Numbered from the stretch's first letter, positions 1 through 8,819 are shown. The stretch: 64,000 nt of DNA from Billgrantia zhangzhouensis (GCF_021404465.1 NZ_JABFTT010000003.1:248001-312000); one strand, 5' to 3'. A program made the numbers and translations. Notes: a model not told the origin generated them from the sequence alone.

Positions 1-102
1 GACTTTGCCCTGCGCCAGTGGCTGCCGGCCGGCCGCGCCAACCGCAGCGTGATCGAAGCCGGCATGCAGAGCCTGATCGACTTCCCGGTCACCGCCTCCT
101 GA
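1..102 (+). CDS. C-terminal end of an unidentified protein (partial)
   Basis: The reading frame is open from the first base and ends at TGA 100-102, giving the last 33 residues of a protein whose start lies before the window. The tail (ends ...LIDFPVTAS) is too short to assign to a family. Codon use is GC-rich like the neighbours, and a strong hairpin terminator follows seven bases after the stop, which supports this being a real gene end rather than a chance frame. Confidence 0.6.
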   Translation, partial: DFALRQWLPAGRANRSVIEAGMQSLIDFPVTAS

Positions 103-108
103 GGCAGC

Positions 109-144
109 GGGCACCGATCGGTCGACTCGCCGATCGGTGCCCTT
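109..144 (+). terminator. Strong hairpin after the partial first gene
   Basis: A perfect 13-bp stem (109-121 with 130-142, arm beginning GGGCACCG) closes an 8-base loop. Only two T residues follow, so it is a strong hairpin with a weak U-tract. It separates the first partial gene from the acyl-CoA ligase gene. Confidence 0.6.
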
Positions 145-188
145 GCGTCCAGCGCTGCACAATAACGAGACCACACTCGGAGCCCACC

Positions 189-1820
189 ATGAACGACAGC
201 ATCTTCGAACAGGACCTGCCCAAGACGCAGGCCAACTTCGTCCCGCTATCCCCGCTGACCTTCATCGAGCGGAGCGCGTCCATCTATCCCGATTATCCGG
301 CGGTGGTGCATGGCGATATCCGCCGCAACTGGAGCGAGACCTGGGCGCGTTGTCGCCGGCTTGCCTCGGCGCTCGAGAAGCGCGGCATCAAGCCCGGCGA
401 GACGGTGGCCGTGATGCTGCCCAACGTACCGGCCATGTTCGAGGCACATTTCGGCGTGCCGCTGGCTGGTTGCGTGCTCAACACGCTCAACATTCGCCTC
501 GACGCTGAGGCCATTGCCTACATGCTCGAGCATGGCGAGGCCCAGGCCGTGCTGGTCGACCCGGAATTCGCCGGGGTGATCGAGGATGCCGTCTCGCGGC
601 TGGCCATCAAGCCGCTGGTGATCGACGTGGACGATGTCCTGTACGAGGGTGAGTCGCGCCATATTGGTGAGCTGGAATACGAGGCGCTGCTGGCCGAGGG
701 CGATCCGGACTACGCTTACCAGCTCCCCGAGGACGAATGGCAGGCGATCTCGCTCAACTACACCTCCGGCACCACCGGCAAGCCCAAGGGCGTGGTCTAC
801 CACCACCGCGGCGCCTACCTCAACGCGGTGAGCAACATCCTCGAGTGGGCCATGCCGCACCATCCGGTCTACCTCTGGACCCTGCCGATGTTTCACTGCA
901 ACGGCTGGTGCTTCCCCTGGACCATCGCCGCCAACGCCGGTACCAGCGTGTGCCTGCGCAAGGTCGATCCGAAGCGGATCATGGACCTGATCGCCGATGA
1001 AAAGGTGACCCACTTCAGCGGTGCGCCCATCGTGCTCAACGGCCTGGTCAACCTACCGGCGGAGCAGAAACGCGAGTTCGATCACCCGGTGAAGGTCACC
1101 ACCGCCGGGGCCGCGCCTCCCGCCTCGGTGATCGCCGGGGTCGAGACGCTCGGCATCGAGGTGACCCATGTCTACGGTCTCACCGAAGTCTACGGTCCGG
1201 TGACCGTGTGCGCCTGGCGCGAGGCATGGGACGAGCTCTCGCTGGAGCAGCGGGCCAGGATCAAGGCGCGCCAGGGCGTGCGCTACCACATGCTGGAAGC
1301 ACTCTGTGTGGCCGATCCCAACACCCTGGAGCCGGTACCCAAGGATGGCGAGACCATAGGCGAGATCCTGATGCGCGGCAACAACGTGATGAAGGGCTAC
1401 CTGAAGAACGAGGCGGCTACCGAGCAGGCGTTGGAGGGCGGCTGGTATCACACCGGCGATCTCGCCGTATGGCATCCGGACGGCTACATGGAAATCAAGG
1501 ATCGTTCCAAGGACATCATCATCTCCGGCGGCGAGAACATCTCCACCATCGAGGTGGAGGATGTCATCTACTCGTATCCCGCAGTGGAGGAGGTTGCAGT
1601 AGTGGCCAAGCCCGACGAGAAGTGGGGCGAAACGCCCTGTGCCTTCGTCAAGCTCAAGGTGGACTGCGCGGAGGTGACCGAAGCCGATATCATCGAGCAC
1701 TGCCGCCAACATCTGGCGCGCTTCAAGGTACCCAAGACAGTGATCTTCACCGAGCTGCCCAAGACCTCCACCGGCAAGATCCAGAAATTCGTCCTGCGCG
1801 AAGAAGCGCGCAAGCACTGA
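189..1820 (+). CDS. Acyl-CoA synthetase (AMP-forming)
   Basis: A 543-residue ANL-superfamily ligase that activates a carboxylic acid to acyl-AMP and then acyl-CoA. The phosphate-binding motif YTSGTTGKPKG is at residues 191-201, GLTEVYGP and TGDLA follow, DRSKDIIISGGENIS forms the hinge, and the C-terminal catalytic lysine is in STGKIQK near residue 530. The ATG at 189 is chosen because GGAG sits six bases before it (179-182); the open frame extends further upstream but has no such site. Length and motifs resemble medium-chain or methylmercaptopropionate-type ligases (AlkK/DmdB group), but the substrate cannot be read from the sequence. Downstream lie a 3-hydroxyacyl-CoA dehydrogenase and an enoyl-CoA hydratase, so a catabolic acyl-CoA pathway is likely. 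Confidence 0.9.
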   Translation: MNDSIFEQDLPKTQANFVPLSPLTFIERSASIYPDYPAVVHGDIRRNWSETWARCRRLASALEKRGIKPGETVAVMLPNVPAMFEAHFGVPLAGCVLNTLNIRLDAEAIAYMLEHGEAQAVLVDPEFAGVIEDAVSRLAIKPLVIDVDDVLYEGESRHIGELEYEALLAEGDPDYAYQLPEDEWQAISLNYTSGTTGKPKGVVYHHRGAYLNAVSNILEWAMPHHPVYLWTLPMFHCNGWCFPWTIAANAGTSVCLRKVDPKRIMDLIADEKVTHFSGAPIVLNGLVNLPAEQKREFDHPVKVTTAGAAPPASVIAGVETLGIEVTHVYGLTEVYGPVTVCAWREAWDELSLEQRARIKARQGVRYHMLEALCVADPNTLEPVPKDGETIGEILMRGNNVMKGYLKNEAATEQALEGGWYHTGDLAVWHPDGYMEIKDRSKDIIISGGENISTIEVEDVIYSYPAVEEVAVVAKPDEKWGETPCAFVKLKVDCAEVTEADIIEHCRQHLARFKVPKTVIFTELPKTSTGKIQKFVLREEARKH

Positions 1821-1833
1821 AGGGAGAGACACG

Positions 1834-2682
1834 ATGAGCCAACGAACCATCGGCGTGGTCGGTGCCGGCACCATGGGGCAGGGCATCGCCCAGGTCCTGA
1901 TCACCAACGGTTTCCCCGTGCAGCTCTACGACGTGGCCGACGAGCAGCTCGGCCGGGCGCAGGCCGCCATCGACAAGGGGCTGGGCAAGCTCGTCGCCAA
2001 GGAGAAGCTCGGCGACGCGGAGAAGGGCGAGGCCATGGCGCGTCTCGAGCTGACCACCTCGCTCGAGGCCCTGCGCGGCTGTGAAGTGATCGTCGAGGCC
2101 GCTCCCGAGCAGCCGGCGCTGAAGGAGAAACTGTTCCGCGATCTGAGCCGCCTGACCCATGATGCGATCCTCGCCTCCAATACCTCTTCGCTGTCGCTGA
2201 CCCGGCTCGCCGCGGTGTGCGAACGCCCGGAGCGCGTCGTGGGCATGCACTTCTTCAACCCGGTGCCGGTGCTCAAGCTGGTCGAGGTGATCCGCGCCGA
2301 GCAGACCTCTGATGCCACCGTGGCCCGCATCGAGGAACTGACCCGGCAGCTCGGCAAGACGCCGGTGGCCATTGCCGACTCGCCCGGATTCGCCGTCAAC
2401 CGCCTGCTGATCCCGATGATCAACGAGGCAGCCTTCTTGCTGCAGGAGGGCGCCGCCAGTGCCGAGGACATCGACCAATCGATGAAACTCGGTGCCGCCC
2501 ACCCCATGGGCCCGCTACAGCTTGCCGACCTGATCGGCCTGGACGTCTGTCTGGCGATCATGGAAGTGCTGCAGGAGGGCTTCGGCGATCCCAAGTATCG
2601 CCCCTGCCCGCTGCTCAGGCGCATGGTCGCGGCCGGTTATCTGGGGCGGAAAACGGGTCGCGGCTTTCACGTCTACCAGTAA
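1834..2682 (+). CDS. 3-hydroxybutyryl-CoA dehydrogenase family protein
   Basis: A 282-residue, single-function 3-hydroxyacyl-CoA dehydrogenase that oxidises 3-hydroxyacyl-CoA with NAD(P)+, or runs in reverse. The Rossmann motif GAGTMG is at residues 10-15. The family motif HFFNPVPVLKLVEV and the dimer-domain segments FAVNRLLIPMINEA and GPLQLADLIGLD are all present. It starts 13 bases after the acyl-CoA ligase stop with GGGAGAG in between, so the two are co-transcribed. Size matches Hbd/PaaH and not the large FadB fusion. Which chain length it uses is not evident. Confidence 0.92.
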   Translation: MSQRTIGVVGAGTMGQGIAQVLITNGFPVQLYDVADEQLGRAQAAIDKGLGKLVAKEKLGDAEKGEAMARLELTTSLEALRGCEVIVEAAPEQPALKEKLFRDLSRLTHDAILASNTSSLSLTRLAAVCERPERVVGMHFFNPVPVLKLVEVIRAEQTSDATVARIEELTRQLGKTPVAIADSPGFAVNRLLIPMINEAAFLLQEGAASAEDIDQSMKLGAAHPMGPLQLADLIGLDVCLAIMEVLQEGFGDPKYRPCPLLRRMVAAGYLGRKTGRGFHVYQ

Positions 2683-2784
2683 GCGACGATTCACTACTGC
2701 GCTCGACCAAGAAAGGATTGCCGACCAACCAAGCGTTCGCTAGGGTTGGTCGGTATCGTTCTGACAACAAGCAAGGAGCCCCAC

Positions 2785-3558
2785 ATGAGCGAGAAGCTGA
2801 TCGAGGTGGTCGACAACGCTGGCGTCGTGCGCCTGACCATCAACCGCCCCAAGGCATTGAATGCCCTCAACAGTGCCGTACTCACCGAGCTGGAAGCGGT
2901 ACTCACCGAACTCGAACAGCGCAATGACCTGCGCGCGGTGCTGATCACCGGGGCGGGCGAAAAATCCTTCGTGGCCGGCGCCGACATCACCGAGATGCGT
3001 GAGAAGACCCCGGAAGAAGCGCGTACCTTCGCCAGCCAGGCCCTGCGTGCCATCAAGCGACTGGAAGCCCTTCCGGTGCCGGTGGTCGCCCTGGTGAACG
3101 GGTTTTGTCTTGGCGGCGGCTGCGAACTGGCGCTGGCCTGCGACTGGGCCGTAGCCAGTGACAACGCCATCTTTGGCCAGCCCGAGGTGCTGCTTGGGGT
3201 GATCCCCGGCTTCGGCGGCACCCAGCGCCTGCCTCGTCGAGTAGGACCGGCCATGGCGATCGACCTGGTCACCACCGGGCGCAAGATCGATGCTCAGGAA
3301 GCCCTGCGCATCGGCCTGGTCAACCGTGTGATGCCTCAGGCCGAACTCGAGGCCTACGCCGAAGAACTGACCCAGCAACTGGCCGGCAACGGCCCCCTGG
3401 CGGTGCGTGCCGCCAAGCAGGCCGTGCATGACGGCATGGACCAGGACCTCGACAGCGCCCTGGCGCTGGAGACCGCGTTGTTCGCCTTCTGCTTCGCCGG
3501 CGAGGAGCAGAAGGAGGGCATGAGCGCCTTCGTCGAGAAGCGCAAGCCGAACTTCTGA
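2785..3558 (+). CDS. Enoyl-CoA hydratase (crotonase family)
   Basis: A 257-residue crotonase that hydrates trans-2-enoyl-CoA to 3-hydroxyacyl-CoA. The oxyanion-hole segment SFVAGADI is near residues 61-68. The two catalytic glutamates of true hydratases are present: E114 in [11 protein letters not shown] and E134 in [14 protein letters not shown]. The ATG at 2785 has AAGGAG seven bases upstream; an in-frame start at 2746 lacks one. It lies about 100 bases after the dehydrogenase, and together with the ligase forms a beta-oxidation or butanoate-type set. A terminator follows. Confidence 0.92.
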   Translation: MSEKLIEVVDNAGVVRLTINRPKALNALNSAVLTELEAVLTELEQRNDLRAVLITGAGEKSFVAGADITEMREKTPEEARTFASQALRAIKRLEALPVPVVALVNGFCLGGGCELALACDWAVASDNAIFGQPEVLLGVIPGFGGTQRLPRRVGPAMAIDLVTTGRKIDAQEALRIGLVNRVMPQAELEAYAEELTQQLAGNGPLAVRAAKQAVHDGMDQDLDSALALETALFAFCFAGEEQKEGMSAFVEKRKPNF

Positions 3559-3583
3559 TTCGTTAGCGGTGCGGTATAAGGCA

Positions 3584-3613
3584 GGGCGGCAGCGTGAATA
3601 CGCTGCCGCCCTT
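3584..3613 (+). terminator. Hairpin terminator after the enoyl-CoA hydratase
   Basis: Perfect 11-bp stem (3584-3594 with 3601-3611, arm GGGCGGCAGCG) with a 6-base loop and a short T pair. It lies between the convergent hydratase and DMT transporter genes and may serve both. Confidence 0.65.
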
Positions 3614-3636
3614 GTGTGCCGACACTCTTGCCTGGC

Positions 3637-4518
3637 TCAGGCGATCTCACGCCGCCGCCAGCGAATCATCCCGGTGGCGATGGCGGTGCCCGCCAGGGTG
3701 ATGGCCATGCCGACCAGCACCTGCAGGCTGAGCCGTTCGCCCAGCAACAGATAACCCCACAGTAGGGCGCTGACCGGCACCAGGAAGGTGACCGTCGAGG
3801 TAGCAGTGGCGCCGGCACTCGAGATCAGGCCGAAGTAGAGCAGGAAGGCCAGCGCGGTGCTGAAGATGGCCAACCCCAGGCCGTTGGCCCAGGCCAGGCC
3901 GCTGATCGGCTCGCTGGGCCACAGCCATAGGCCGGGGATCAGCAGGATCAGTGCCGACATGGCGGTGCTGCCTGCCGCTAGCACCCGCACCGGCAGGTGC
4001 GACAGGTAGGTCTTGGAGTAGTTGGTCGCCACGCCGTAGCAGAAGGTGGCGCCAACGGCGGCCAGAATGAACCAGCCGTCGCCGCCCAGGGCGAAGTCCA
4101 GTCGGTTTGCCGAGAGCACGTAGACTCCGAAGAAAGCCAGCGCCAGCCCCAGATACTGTTGGCGCTGAACCGGGGTGGTGAAGAATAGTGCCCCGAGCAG
4201 GGCGGTGAAGATTGGCGTGGTGGCGTTGATCAGCGAGGTGAAGCCCGCCTCGAGCCGCACCGTGGCCAGCGCCAGGAGGCTGAAGGGCAGCACGTGGTTG
4301 ACCAGCCCCAGCAGCAGCAGGCCACCCTTGTTCTCCCATACCAGCGTGAGATAGCGCAGGCTGAACAGCAGCGGCAACAACAGCAATGAGCCGATACCCA
4401 TGCGCACCAGAATCAGCGGTACCGGGCCGAACTCGGGAACCGCCACGCGCATGAAGATGAACGACATGCCCCATAGGGTCGAAAGCAGGATCAGGCGTAG
4501 GGAATCGGCCGGCGACAT
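3637..4518 (-). CDS. DMT-superfamily (EamA) membrane transporter
   Basis: A 293-residue integral membrane protein with about ten hydrophobic segments arranged as two EamA repeats. The first begins with the typical LLSTLWGMSFIFMRVA and the second ends with LLWGYLLLGERLSLQVLVGMAITLAGTAIA, whose GE...G-TLAG pattern is the family hallmark. Such proteins usually export small metabolites or amino acids; the substrate is unknown. The gene stands alone between a convergent hydratase and a Rieske gene about 110 bases upstream. Confidence 0.88.
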   Translation of the reverse strand: MSPADSLRLILLSTLWGMSFIFMRVAVPEFGPVPLILVRMGIGSLLLLPLLFSLRYLTLVWENKGGLLLLGLVNHVLPFSLLALATVRLEAGFTSLINATTPIFTALLGALFFTTPVQRQQYLGLALAFFGVYVLSANRLDFALGGDGWFILAAVGATFCYGVATNYSKTYLSHLPVRVLAAGSTAMSALILLIPGLWLWPSEPISGLAWANGLGLAIFSTALAFLLYFGLISSAGATATSTVTFLVPVSALLWGYLLLGERLSLQVLVGMAITLAGTAIATGMIRWRRREIA

Positions 4519-4629
4519 GCGACGTCCTTGGCAGGCAGGTGGAGAAAAAAGCCTAAACCATGCCGCCGGGCCATGGATAGCCTGTTGTTTATCAATATTG
4601 CTGATGTGAAATATCAGTGATCGTGCTGG

Positions 4630-5010
4630 TCAGGAAGACATGCCAACGACGATCCAGCCTTCGTGATCGATGCTTACCGGCACCGGATCGAGCGTGCAGC
4701 CGAGGCCCAGGCCGCCGGTACCCTCACCGCTGCGGGCCGAGAAAGTGGCGTCGTGGTTGGTACAACGGAGTTGTTCGCCATCCTGGCTGAGTACTCGCTT
4801 GCCGCGTTGGTCGAGAGGCAGGTACTGATGGGGGCAGGCGTTGACATAACCGTGCAGGGCATCGTCCAGACGCACCAGCAGCAGGGGAAAACTGCCTTGC
4901 TCTTTCTGCAGTGTCAGGCTGAGGGTTGCGCCGGGAGCAATGTCATCGAAACGGACAAGGCGCGTGCCAAGCGCCGGTGCGCTACGATATTGCTGCCATG
5001 CCTGGGTCAT
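4630..5010 (-). CDS. Small Rieske [2Fe-2S] protein
   Basis: A 126-residue single-domain Rieske protein. The cluster ligands are visible as CPHQY (Cys-x-His) and, about 24 residues later, CTNHDATF (Cys-x-x-His). No signal peptide or oxygenase domain is attached, so it is probably a soluble ferredoxin-type electron carrier or a regulatory subunit. No oxygenase is encoded nearby, so a partner cannot be named. It may share a leftward transcript with the DMT gene, though the gap of about 110 bases argues for separate expression. Confidence 0.85.
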   Translation of the reverse strand: MTQAWQQYRSAPALGTRLVRFDDIAPGATLSLTLQKEQGSFPLLLVRLDDALHGYVNACPHQYLPLDQRGKRVLSQDGEQLRCTNHDATFSARSGEGTGGLGLGCTLDPVPVSIDHEGWIVVGMSS

Positions 5011-5097
5011 GCCGTCTGTCCTGTCACCGATTGCGGGCCGCCATTGTCGCTAATGTCGGCCCGCTTGTCAGCGCTGGTAAACCAAGGTACGAGCTGG

Positions 5098-5370
5098 TCA
5101 GTCGTCCAGCTCGATCTCGGTGGCCAGGTGGCGTTCGCCGTCGTAGTCGAAGTCGATCTCGACTCGCTGACCGACCTCCAGGTCGGCGAAGCTTCTCAGA
5201 CCGTCGTCGTAATCTGTATTGTTATCGGTATGAAAGGTGATGCCCTGTACGGTCAGAGTCTGGTTGTCTCCATCAACCGCTTCGATCTCACCTTCGATGT
5301 CGTCGGCATGGGCAGCCGCGGCAAAGGTCAGCGTGAGAGCGGAAGCGACGCAGGCGATACGTTTCAGCAT
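5098..5370 (-). CDS. Small periplasmic DUF5666-like protein
   Basis: A 90-residue exported protein. The start at 5370 has AAGGAG a few bases before it and begins a clean signal peptide (MLKRIACVASALTLTFAAAAHA, cleavage after AHA). The mature part reads as a short beta-barrel: GEIEAVDGDNQTLTVQGITFH, then VGQRVEIDFDYDGERHLATEIEL, which matches the style of DUF5666/OB-like domains. It is very acidic, as expected for a periplasmic protein of a halophile. Function unknown. Its start faces the MOSC gene, leaving about 100 bases between the divergent genes. Confidence 0.75.
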   Translation of the reverse strand: MLKRIACVASALTLTFAAAAHADDIEGEIEAVDGDNQTLTVQGITFHTDNNTDYDDGLRSFADLEVGQRVEIDFDYDGERHLATEIELDD

Positions 5371-5471
5371 GGTGCCATCTCCTTGGTGAGCTGAATGAGC
5401 AAGATTCATCTTAGGAAGCCTGGCTCGCAAAAGCGAGTCCGAAACTGTGACGAAATGCAGAGGAAGCATTG

Positions 5472-6311
5472 GTGAGAATAGCCGAACTCAATATCTACCC
5501 GGTCAAGTCGCTGAGTGGAATTACGCTAGAGCGCGCGACCCTGGGGGTACGTGGCCTGGCGTATGACCGCCACTGGATGGTGGTCGATCAGGTCGGACGC
5601 TTCATCACCCAGCGGCAGATGCCGGGCATGGCCAGGGTCACGGTTCGGCTCGAGCGTGACGCCCTGATACTCGAGCACCCCGAGGCGCAGCCTCTCGTCA
5701 TCGCGCTGGAACGTCGCGACCAACCCCGGCTGACCGCCTATGTGTGGGACGATACCTGCCAGGCGCTGGATGAAGGGGAGGAGGCGAGCCGTTGGCTGAC
5801 CACCGTGCTCGGCGACCTGCGCGGCAGCACGCTACGCCTGGTGCGCTTCGATGACGAACATCGGCGTCTCGTGGATTCGCGTTATCTCAAGGGAGAAAAG
5901 GCGCATACCGCCTTTGCCGACGGCTTTCCCTTCCTGGTTGCGTCCATCGCCTCGCTGGAAGCCCTCAACCGTGAACTGCAGCAGAAGGGGCTCGTACCGC
6001 TGCCCATGAACCGCTTTCGGCCCAATATCGTCATCGAGGGAAGCTCGGCCTTCGCCGAGGATGGCTGGAGCGAGGTAGGGGCGCGGGAGGGGCACTACCG
6101 CTTCGGTCTGCGCAAACCGTGCCAGCGTTGCAAGATCACCACTATCGATCAGTCCAGCGGTGCCATTGACGTGCCCGGCGAACCGCTACAGACACTGATC
6201 CAGATGAAGACACAGCCGCTGCGTCCAGGCGCCTATTTTGGGCAGAACGCCACGCTGCTGGAGGGGGCGGCTCAGACCATTGGAGTGGGGGATGAACTCC
6301 TGGTGGGTTGA
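5472..6311 (+). CDS. MOSC domain protein, YcbX-like
   Basis: A 279-residue protein with an N-terminal MOSC beta-barrel (NIYPVKSLSGI, GLAYDRHWMVVD) and a C-terminal MOSC domain (MNRFRPNIVIEG, then CQRCKITTIDQ with the conserved cysteine, and FGQNA). MOSC proteins carry molybdenum cofactor; YcbX-type members reduce N-hydroxylated compounds. There is no C-terminal ferredoxin domain as in E. coli YcbX, so an external electron donor is implied. The GTG at 5472 is preferred over the adjacent TTG at 5469 because GAGGA ends seven bases before it. Confidence 0.87.
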   Translation: MRIAELNIYPVKSLSGITLERATLGVRGLAYDRHWMVVDQVGRFITQRQMPGMARVTVRLERDALILEHPEAQPLVIALERRDQPRLTAYVWDDTCQALDEGEEASRWLTTVLGDLRGSTLRLVRFDDEHRRLVDSRYLKGEKAHTAFADGFPFLVASIASLEALNRELQQKGLVPLPMNRFRPNIVIEGSSAFAEDGWSEVGAREGHYRFGLRKPCQRCKITTIDQSSGAIDVPGEPLQTLIQMKTQPLRPGAYFGQNATLLEGAAQTIGVGDELLVG

Positions 6312-6658
6312 CGGGCTGGCGAAAAAAGAAGCCCGCCTGGCGACGGGCATAAGCAAGGGACTCACGACTGCTGTGCAAGAACCGGCGTGAGTAAGTTCAA
6401 GGTAGTCCCTTTCCTGCATGAAGATTGTCATCATTTTCCCTTCTTTCTTGTAGGAAATTGACCATAGCGTATGTAAGCCAGTGCGTGGAGCTGCCGTGGC
6501 AGACCGGGATGCACTAGATGTACGTGCTTGATGATGAACGATACGGCCGGAGGTAGCCTCAAGGGGGCTGGGATGTTGGGGGGAGCAGTGCTTGCGGCTT
6601 CTCGATGGGCATGGAAGACTAGTCACGACCCTGACATGGATTCGGTTGATTCATTTCG
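6312..6658. other. Gap holding a structured element and no clear gene
   Basis: About 350 bases between the MOSC gene and a small exported protein. The left part holds a leftward terminator and nested inverted repeats, described separately. In the right part (about 6440-6658) no open frame with a ribosome site and no recognisable repeat was seen. Confidence 0.5.
6320..6440 (-). ncRNA. Candidate leftward structured RNA with terminator
   Basis: Read leftward, 6348-6331 is a GCCCG/CGGGC hairpin followed by a T-rich run (6330-6323), a good intrinsic terminator. Just upstream are nested inverted repeats: an outer arm AAGGGACT (from about 6354) with AGTCCCTT (to about 6412), and an inner CTCACG/CGTGAG pair. 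No convincing gene is read leftward into this terminator. A short frame with GAAGGGAAA before ATGATG is present at about 6434, so a leader or small peptide is an alternative to a small RNA. It has too few GGA motifs for the CsrB type. Confidence 0.3.
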
Positions 6659-6991
6659 ATGCGTTCTCGCCCTTTCGCCTGGTGGCTCTGTCTACTCTTC
6701 GGCATCGTGCTTACGCTGCCGCAGATGGCCATGGGCGCCTGGCACTATGCTGACGTTGATTGCCAGGCGAACACCTCTTCGGTTTTAGCTGCTTCTGGGG
6801 GACCCGAGGCCGACAACGGCCAAACGCAAGGGGGCGAACAACCTGCCTGTACGAGTGCGATGCCTGTCTGCTCCAGTGCCGGCCTCGCGCTTACCTCAGT
6901 GGCCCCTCGCTCGATCGAGCCTCGTCAGCCTGTCGACATGGCACTTCTCCACGCCCCTCGTGACCGGCCGGAGCGCCCGCCGCGGGTATAG
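6659..6991 (+). CDS. Small exported hypothetical protein
   Basis: A 110-residue frame with an N-terminal hydrophobic signal (residues about 8-26, ending PQMAMGA) and a mature part with three cysteines (DCQAN, ACTSA, VCSSA), then a Pro/Arg-rich tail ending RPERPPRV. The cysteines could form disulphides or bind metal in the periplasm. No family is recognised. There is no strong ribosome site before the ATG, so expression is uncertain. Confidence 0.4.
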   Translation: MRSRPFAWWLCLLFGIVLTLPQMAMGAWHYADVDCQANTSSVLAASGGPEADNGQTQGGEQPACTSAMPVCSSAGLALTSVAPRSIEPRQPVDMALLHAPRDRPERPPRV

Positions 6992-7137
6992 CGCCTACAC
7001 CTTTCTGAATGATGCTTGCCAGCACAGTAGTGTCGCTGCGCAAGGCATTGGATTCAAAATGTCGATATTCAGCGGCATTGTGATTTGCCGCAGGTGAGGT
7101 GGCTCCAGCCATGCACCTGCAAGGAGCCAAATTCGAG

Positions 7138-7353
7138 ATGAACTACCCCGACATTGACCCGGTGGCCATCGCCATCGGACCTCTGCAAGTCCACTGGTAT
7201 GGCCTGATGCACGTGGTGGGTTTCGCCGCCGCCTGGTGGCTGGGGCGCCTGGGCTATGTGATGATCGCCGCCGGGGCTGCTCTGATTCTGTGGTCGCGCC
7301 GCCAGGCCCGGGATGTGCCTGCCGCAGCGGCTCCTGCACAGGGAGTCGGCTAA
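7138..7353 (+). pseudogene. Internally deleted prolipoprotein diacylglyceryl transferase (Lgt) remnant
   Basis: A 71-residue frame that begins exactly like Lgt ([24 protein letters not shown], then [13 protein letters not shown]) and jumps to LGYV and a final hydrophobic helix with a basic tail ([15 protein letters not shown]). The middle of the enzyme, about 200 residues with the catalytic histidine and arginines, is missing. The join could be a deletion between two copies of a Gly-Arg-coding stretch, since both WLGR and GGRLGYV occur in the family. It cannot transfer diacylglycerol. AAGGAG precedes the ATG by 11 bases, and the stop overlaps the next ATG (TAATG), so it may be kept as a short membrane peptide coupled to cls. 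Confidence 0.7.
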
Positions 7354-8819
7354 TGTTAGCGTGGTTTGCGCGCAAACCCGCCAAGGGCCGTCGGCGTGCT
7401 TGGGGCAAGCTGGCTATCTTCGTGACCCTGGCACATGTCGTGGGGCTGGTGTCATCGGTAGAGGCATTGATGTCGAGTCGGACGTCTCAGGCGGCGGTTG
7501 CCTGGATCGTCTCGCTCAACACGATTCCCTACGTAGCGGTCCCGGCTTACTGGGTCTTCGGACGCAACAAGTTCGAAGGCTATGTACTCTCGCGGCGCGA
7601 TGAAGATACCGAGCTGACCCGAGCCTTGTCGTCGAAGCTCGACGAGTTGCGTGCCCATCGGGTGGAATGGACCAACGACGATCGCCAACTGGCAGGTGTG
7701 GAGCAGCTTGCCAAGCTGCCCTATCTGGGTGGGAACGCGGCCACACTGCTGGTGGATGGCGAGGAGACCTTCGCCAGCCTGTTCGCAGGAATCGATGCCG
7801 CCGAGCGCTACCTGCTCGTGCAGTTCTATATCGTGCGCGACGACGATCTCGGCCAAGCGTTCCAGCAACGGCTCATCGCGAAGGCCAACGAGGGCGTCGA
7901 CGTCTACTTCCTGTATGACGAGATTGGCAGCTACAAGCTGCCGAGTGCCTACCTGCAGGAACTGCGTGACGCCGGGGTGAACGTTCACCGGTTCCACTCC
8001 ACGCGCGGGCCGGGCAACCGCTTCCAGCTCAACTTCCGCAATCACCGCAAAATCATGGTGGTCGATGGCGCGCAGGCGTGGATCGGGGGCTTCAACATTG
8101 GCGACGAATACCTGGAGGGCCACGAGAGCCTCGGCCCCTGGCGGGATACGCATCTCAAGCTCGAAGGGCCTGCCGCGCTGGCCCTGCAGCTGGTCTTCCT
8201 CGAGGATTGGCACTGGGCCACCGAGGAAGTTCCCGAACTCCCCTGGGAGCCGTCGGTGCCTTCCGCCAATGGCGTACCTGCGCTCATCCTGCCTTCGGGG
8301 CCTGCCGATCGTTTCGAAACGGCAAGCCTGATGGTCCAGCAGGCAATTCATGCGGCGCGCGAGCGTATCTGGATCTCGAGCCCCTACTTCGTTCCCGATG
8401 AGGGCGTGCAGTCGATGCTCAAGCTGGCGGCCTTGAATGGTGTGGATGTCAGGATTCTGATCCCCGAGCGACCGGACAATCTCCTGACCTTCTACGCCGC
8501 CTACGCGTTCCTCGGCCCGTTGCTCGATGCGGGCGTCGAGATTCACCGCTATCAGGAGGGTTTTCTGCATGGCAAGGCATTTCTGGTCGACGACGTGGGG
8601 GCCGCGGTGGGCACGGTGAACCTCGATAACCGCTCCTTCCGGCTCAACTTCGAGGTAACGGCGCTGGTGATGGATCCGGACTTCGCTGGCGATGTCGAAG
8701 TGATGTTCGAGCAGGACTTTGCCCGGTCGCGTCGGATGACACGAGAAGAGATTTACGATAACCCGCTGTGGCATCGGGTCGCTGCACGAGGCGCCTACCT
8801 GTTTGCCCCGGTGCTGTAA
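7353..8819 (+). CDS. cls: Cardiolipin synthase (phospholipase D family)
   Basis: A 488-residue inner-membrane enzyme that joins two phosphatidylglycerols, or PG and PE, to cardiolipin. Two N-terminal hydrophobic segments (residues about 18-37 and 46-66) precede two PLD domains with HKD motifs: HRKIMVVD near residue 231, with GGFNIGDEY after it, and HGKAFLVDD near 406, with GTVNLDNRSF after it. The ATG overlaps the stop of the Lgt remnant, which implies translational coupling. Length and motif spacing match ClsA-type enzymes. Cardiolipin synthesis is commonly linked to osmotic adaptation. Confidence 0.93.
   Translation: MLAWFARKPAKGRRRAWGKLAIFVTLAHVVGLVSSVEALMSSRTSQAAVAWIVSLNTIPYVAVPAYWVFGRNKFEGYVLSRRDEDTELTRALSSKLDELRAHRVEWTNDDRQLAGVEQLAKLPYLGGNAATLLVDGEETFASLFAGIDAAERYLLVQFYIVRDDDLGQAFQQRLIAKANEGVDVYFLYDEIGSYKLPSAYLQELRDAGVNVHRFHSTRGPGNRFQLNFRNHRKIMVVDGAQAWIGGFNIGDEYLEGHESLGPWRDTHLKLEGPAALALQLVFLEDWHWATEEVPELPWEPSVPSANGVPALILPSGPADRFETASLMVQQAIHAARERIWISSPYFVPDEGVQSMLKLAALNGVDVRILIPERPDNLLTFYAAYAFLGPLLDAGVEIHRYQEGFLHGKAFLVDDVGAAVGTVNLDNRSFRLNFEVTALVMDPDFAGDVEVMFEQDFARSRRMTREEIYDNPLWHRVAARGAYLFAPVL

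Noticed and set aside
4663..5394. A 243-codon rightward frame opposite the Rieske and DUF5666-like genes
   Set aside because: The leftward genes have cluster ligands, a signal peptide and ribosome sites; the rightward frame has none.
6320..6440. A fourth Rsm-type sRNA
   Set aside because: It has structure and a terminator but few GGA motifs, and these are not in hairpin loops.
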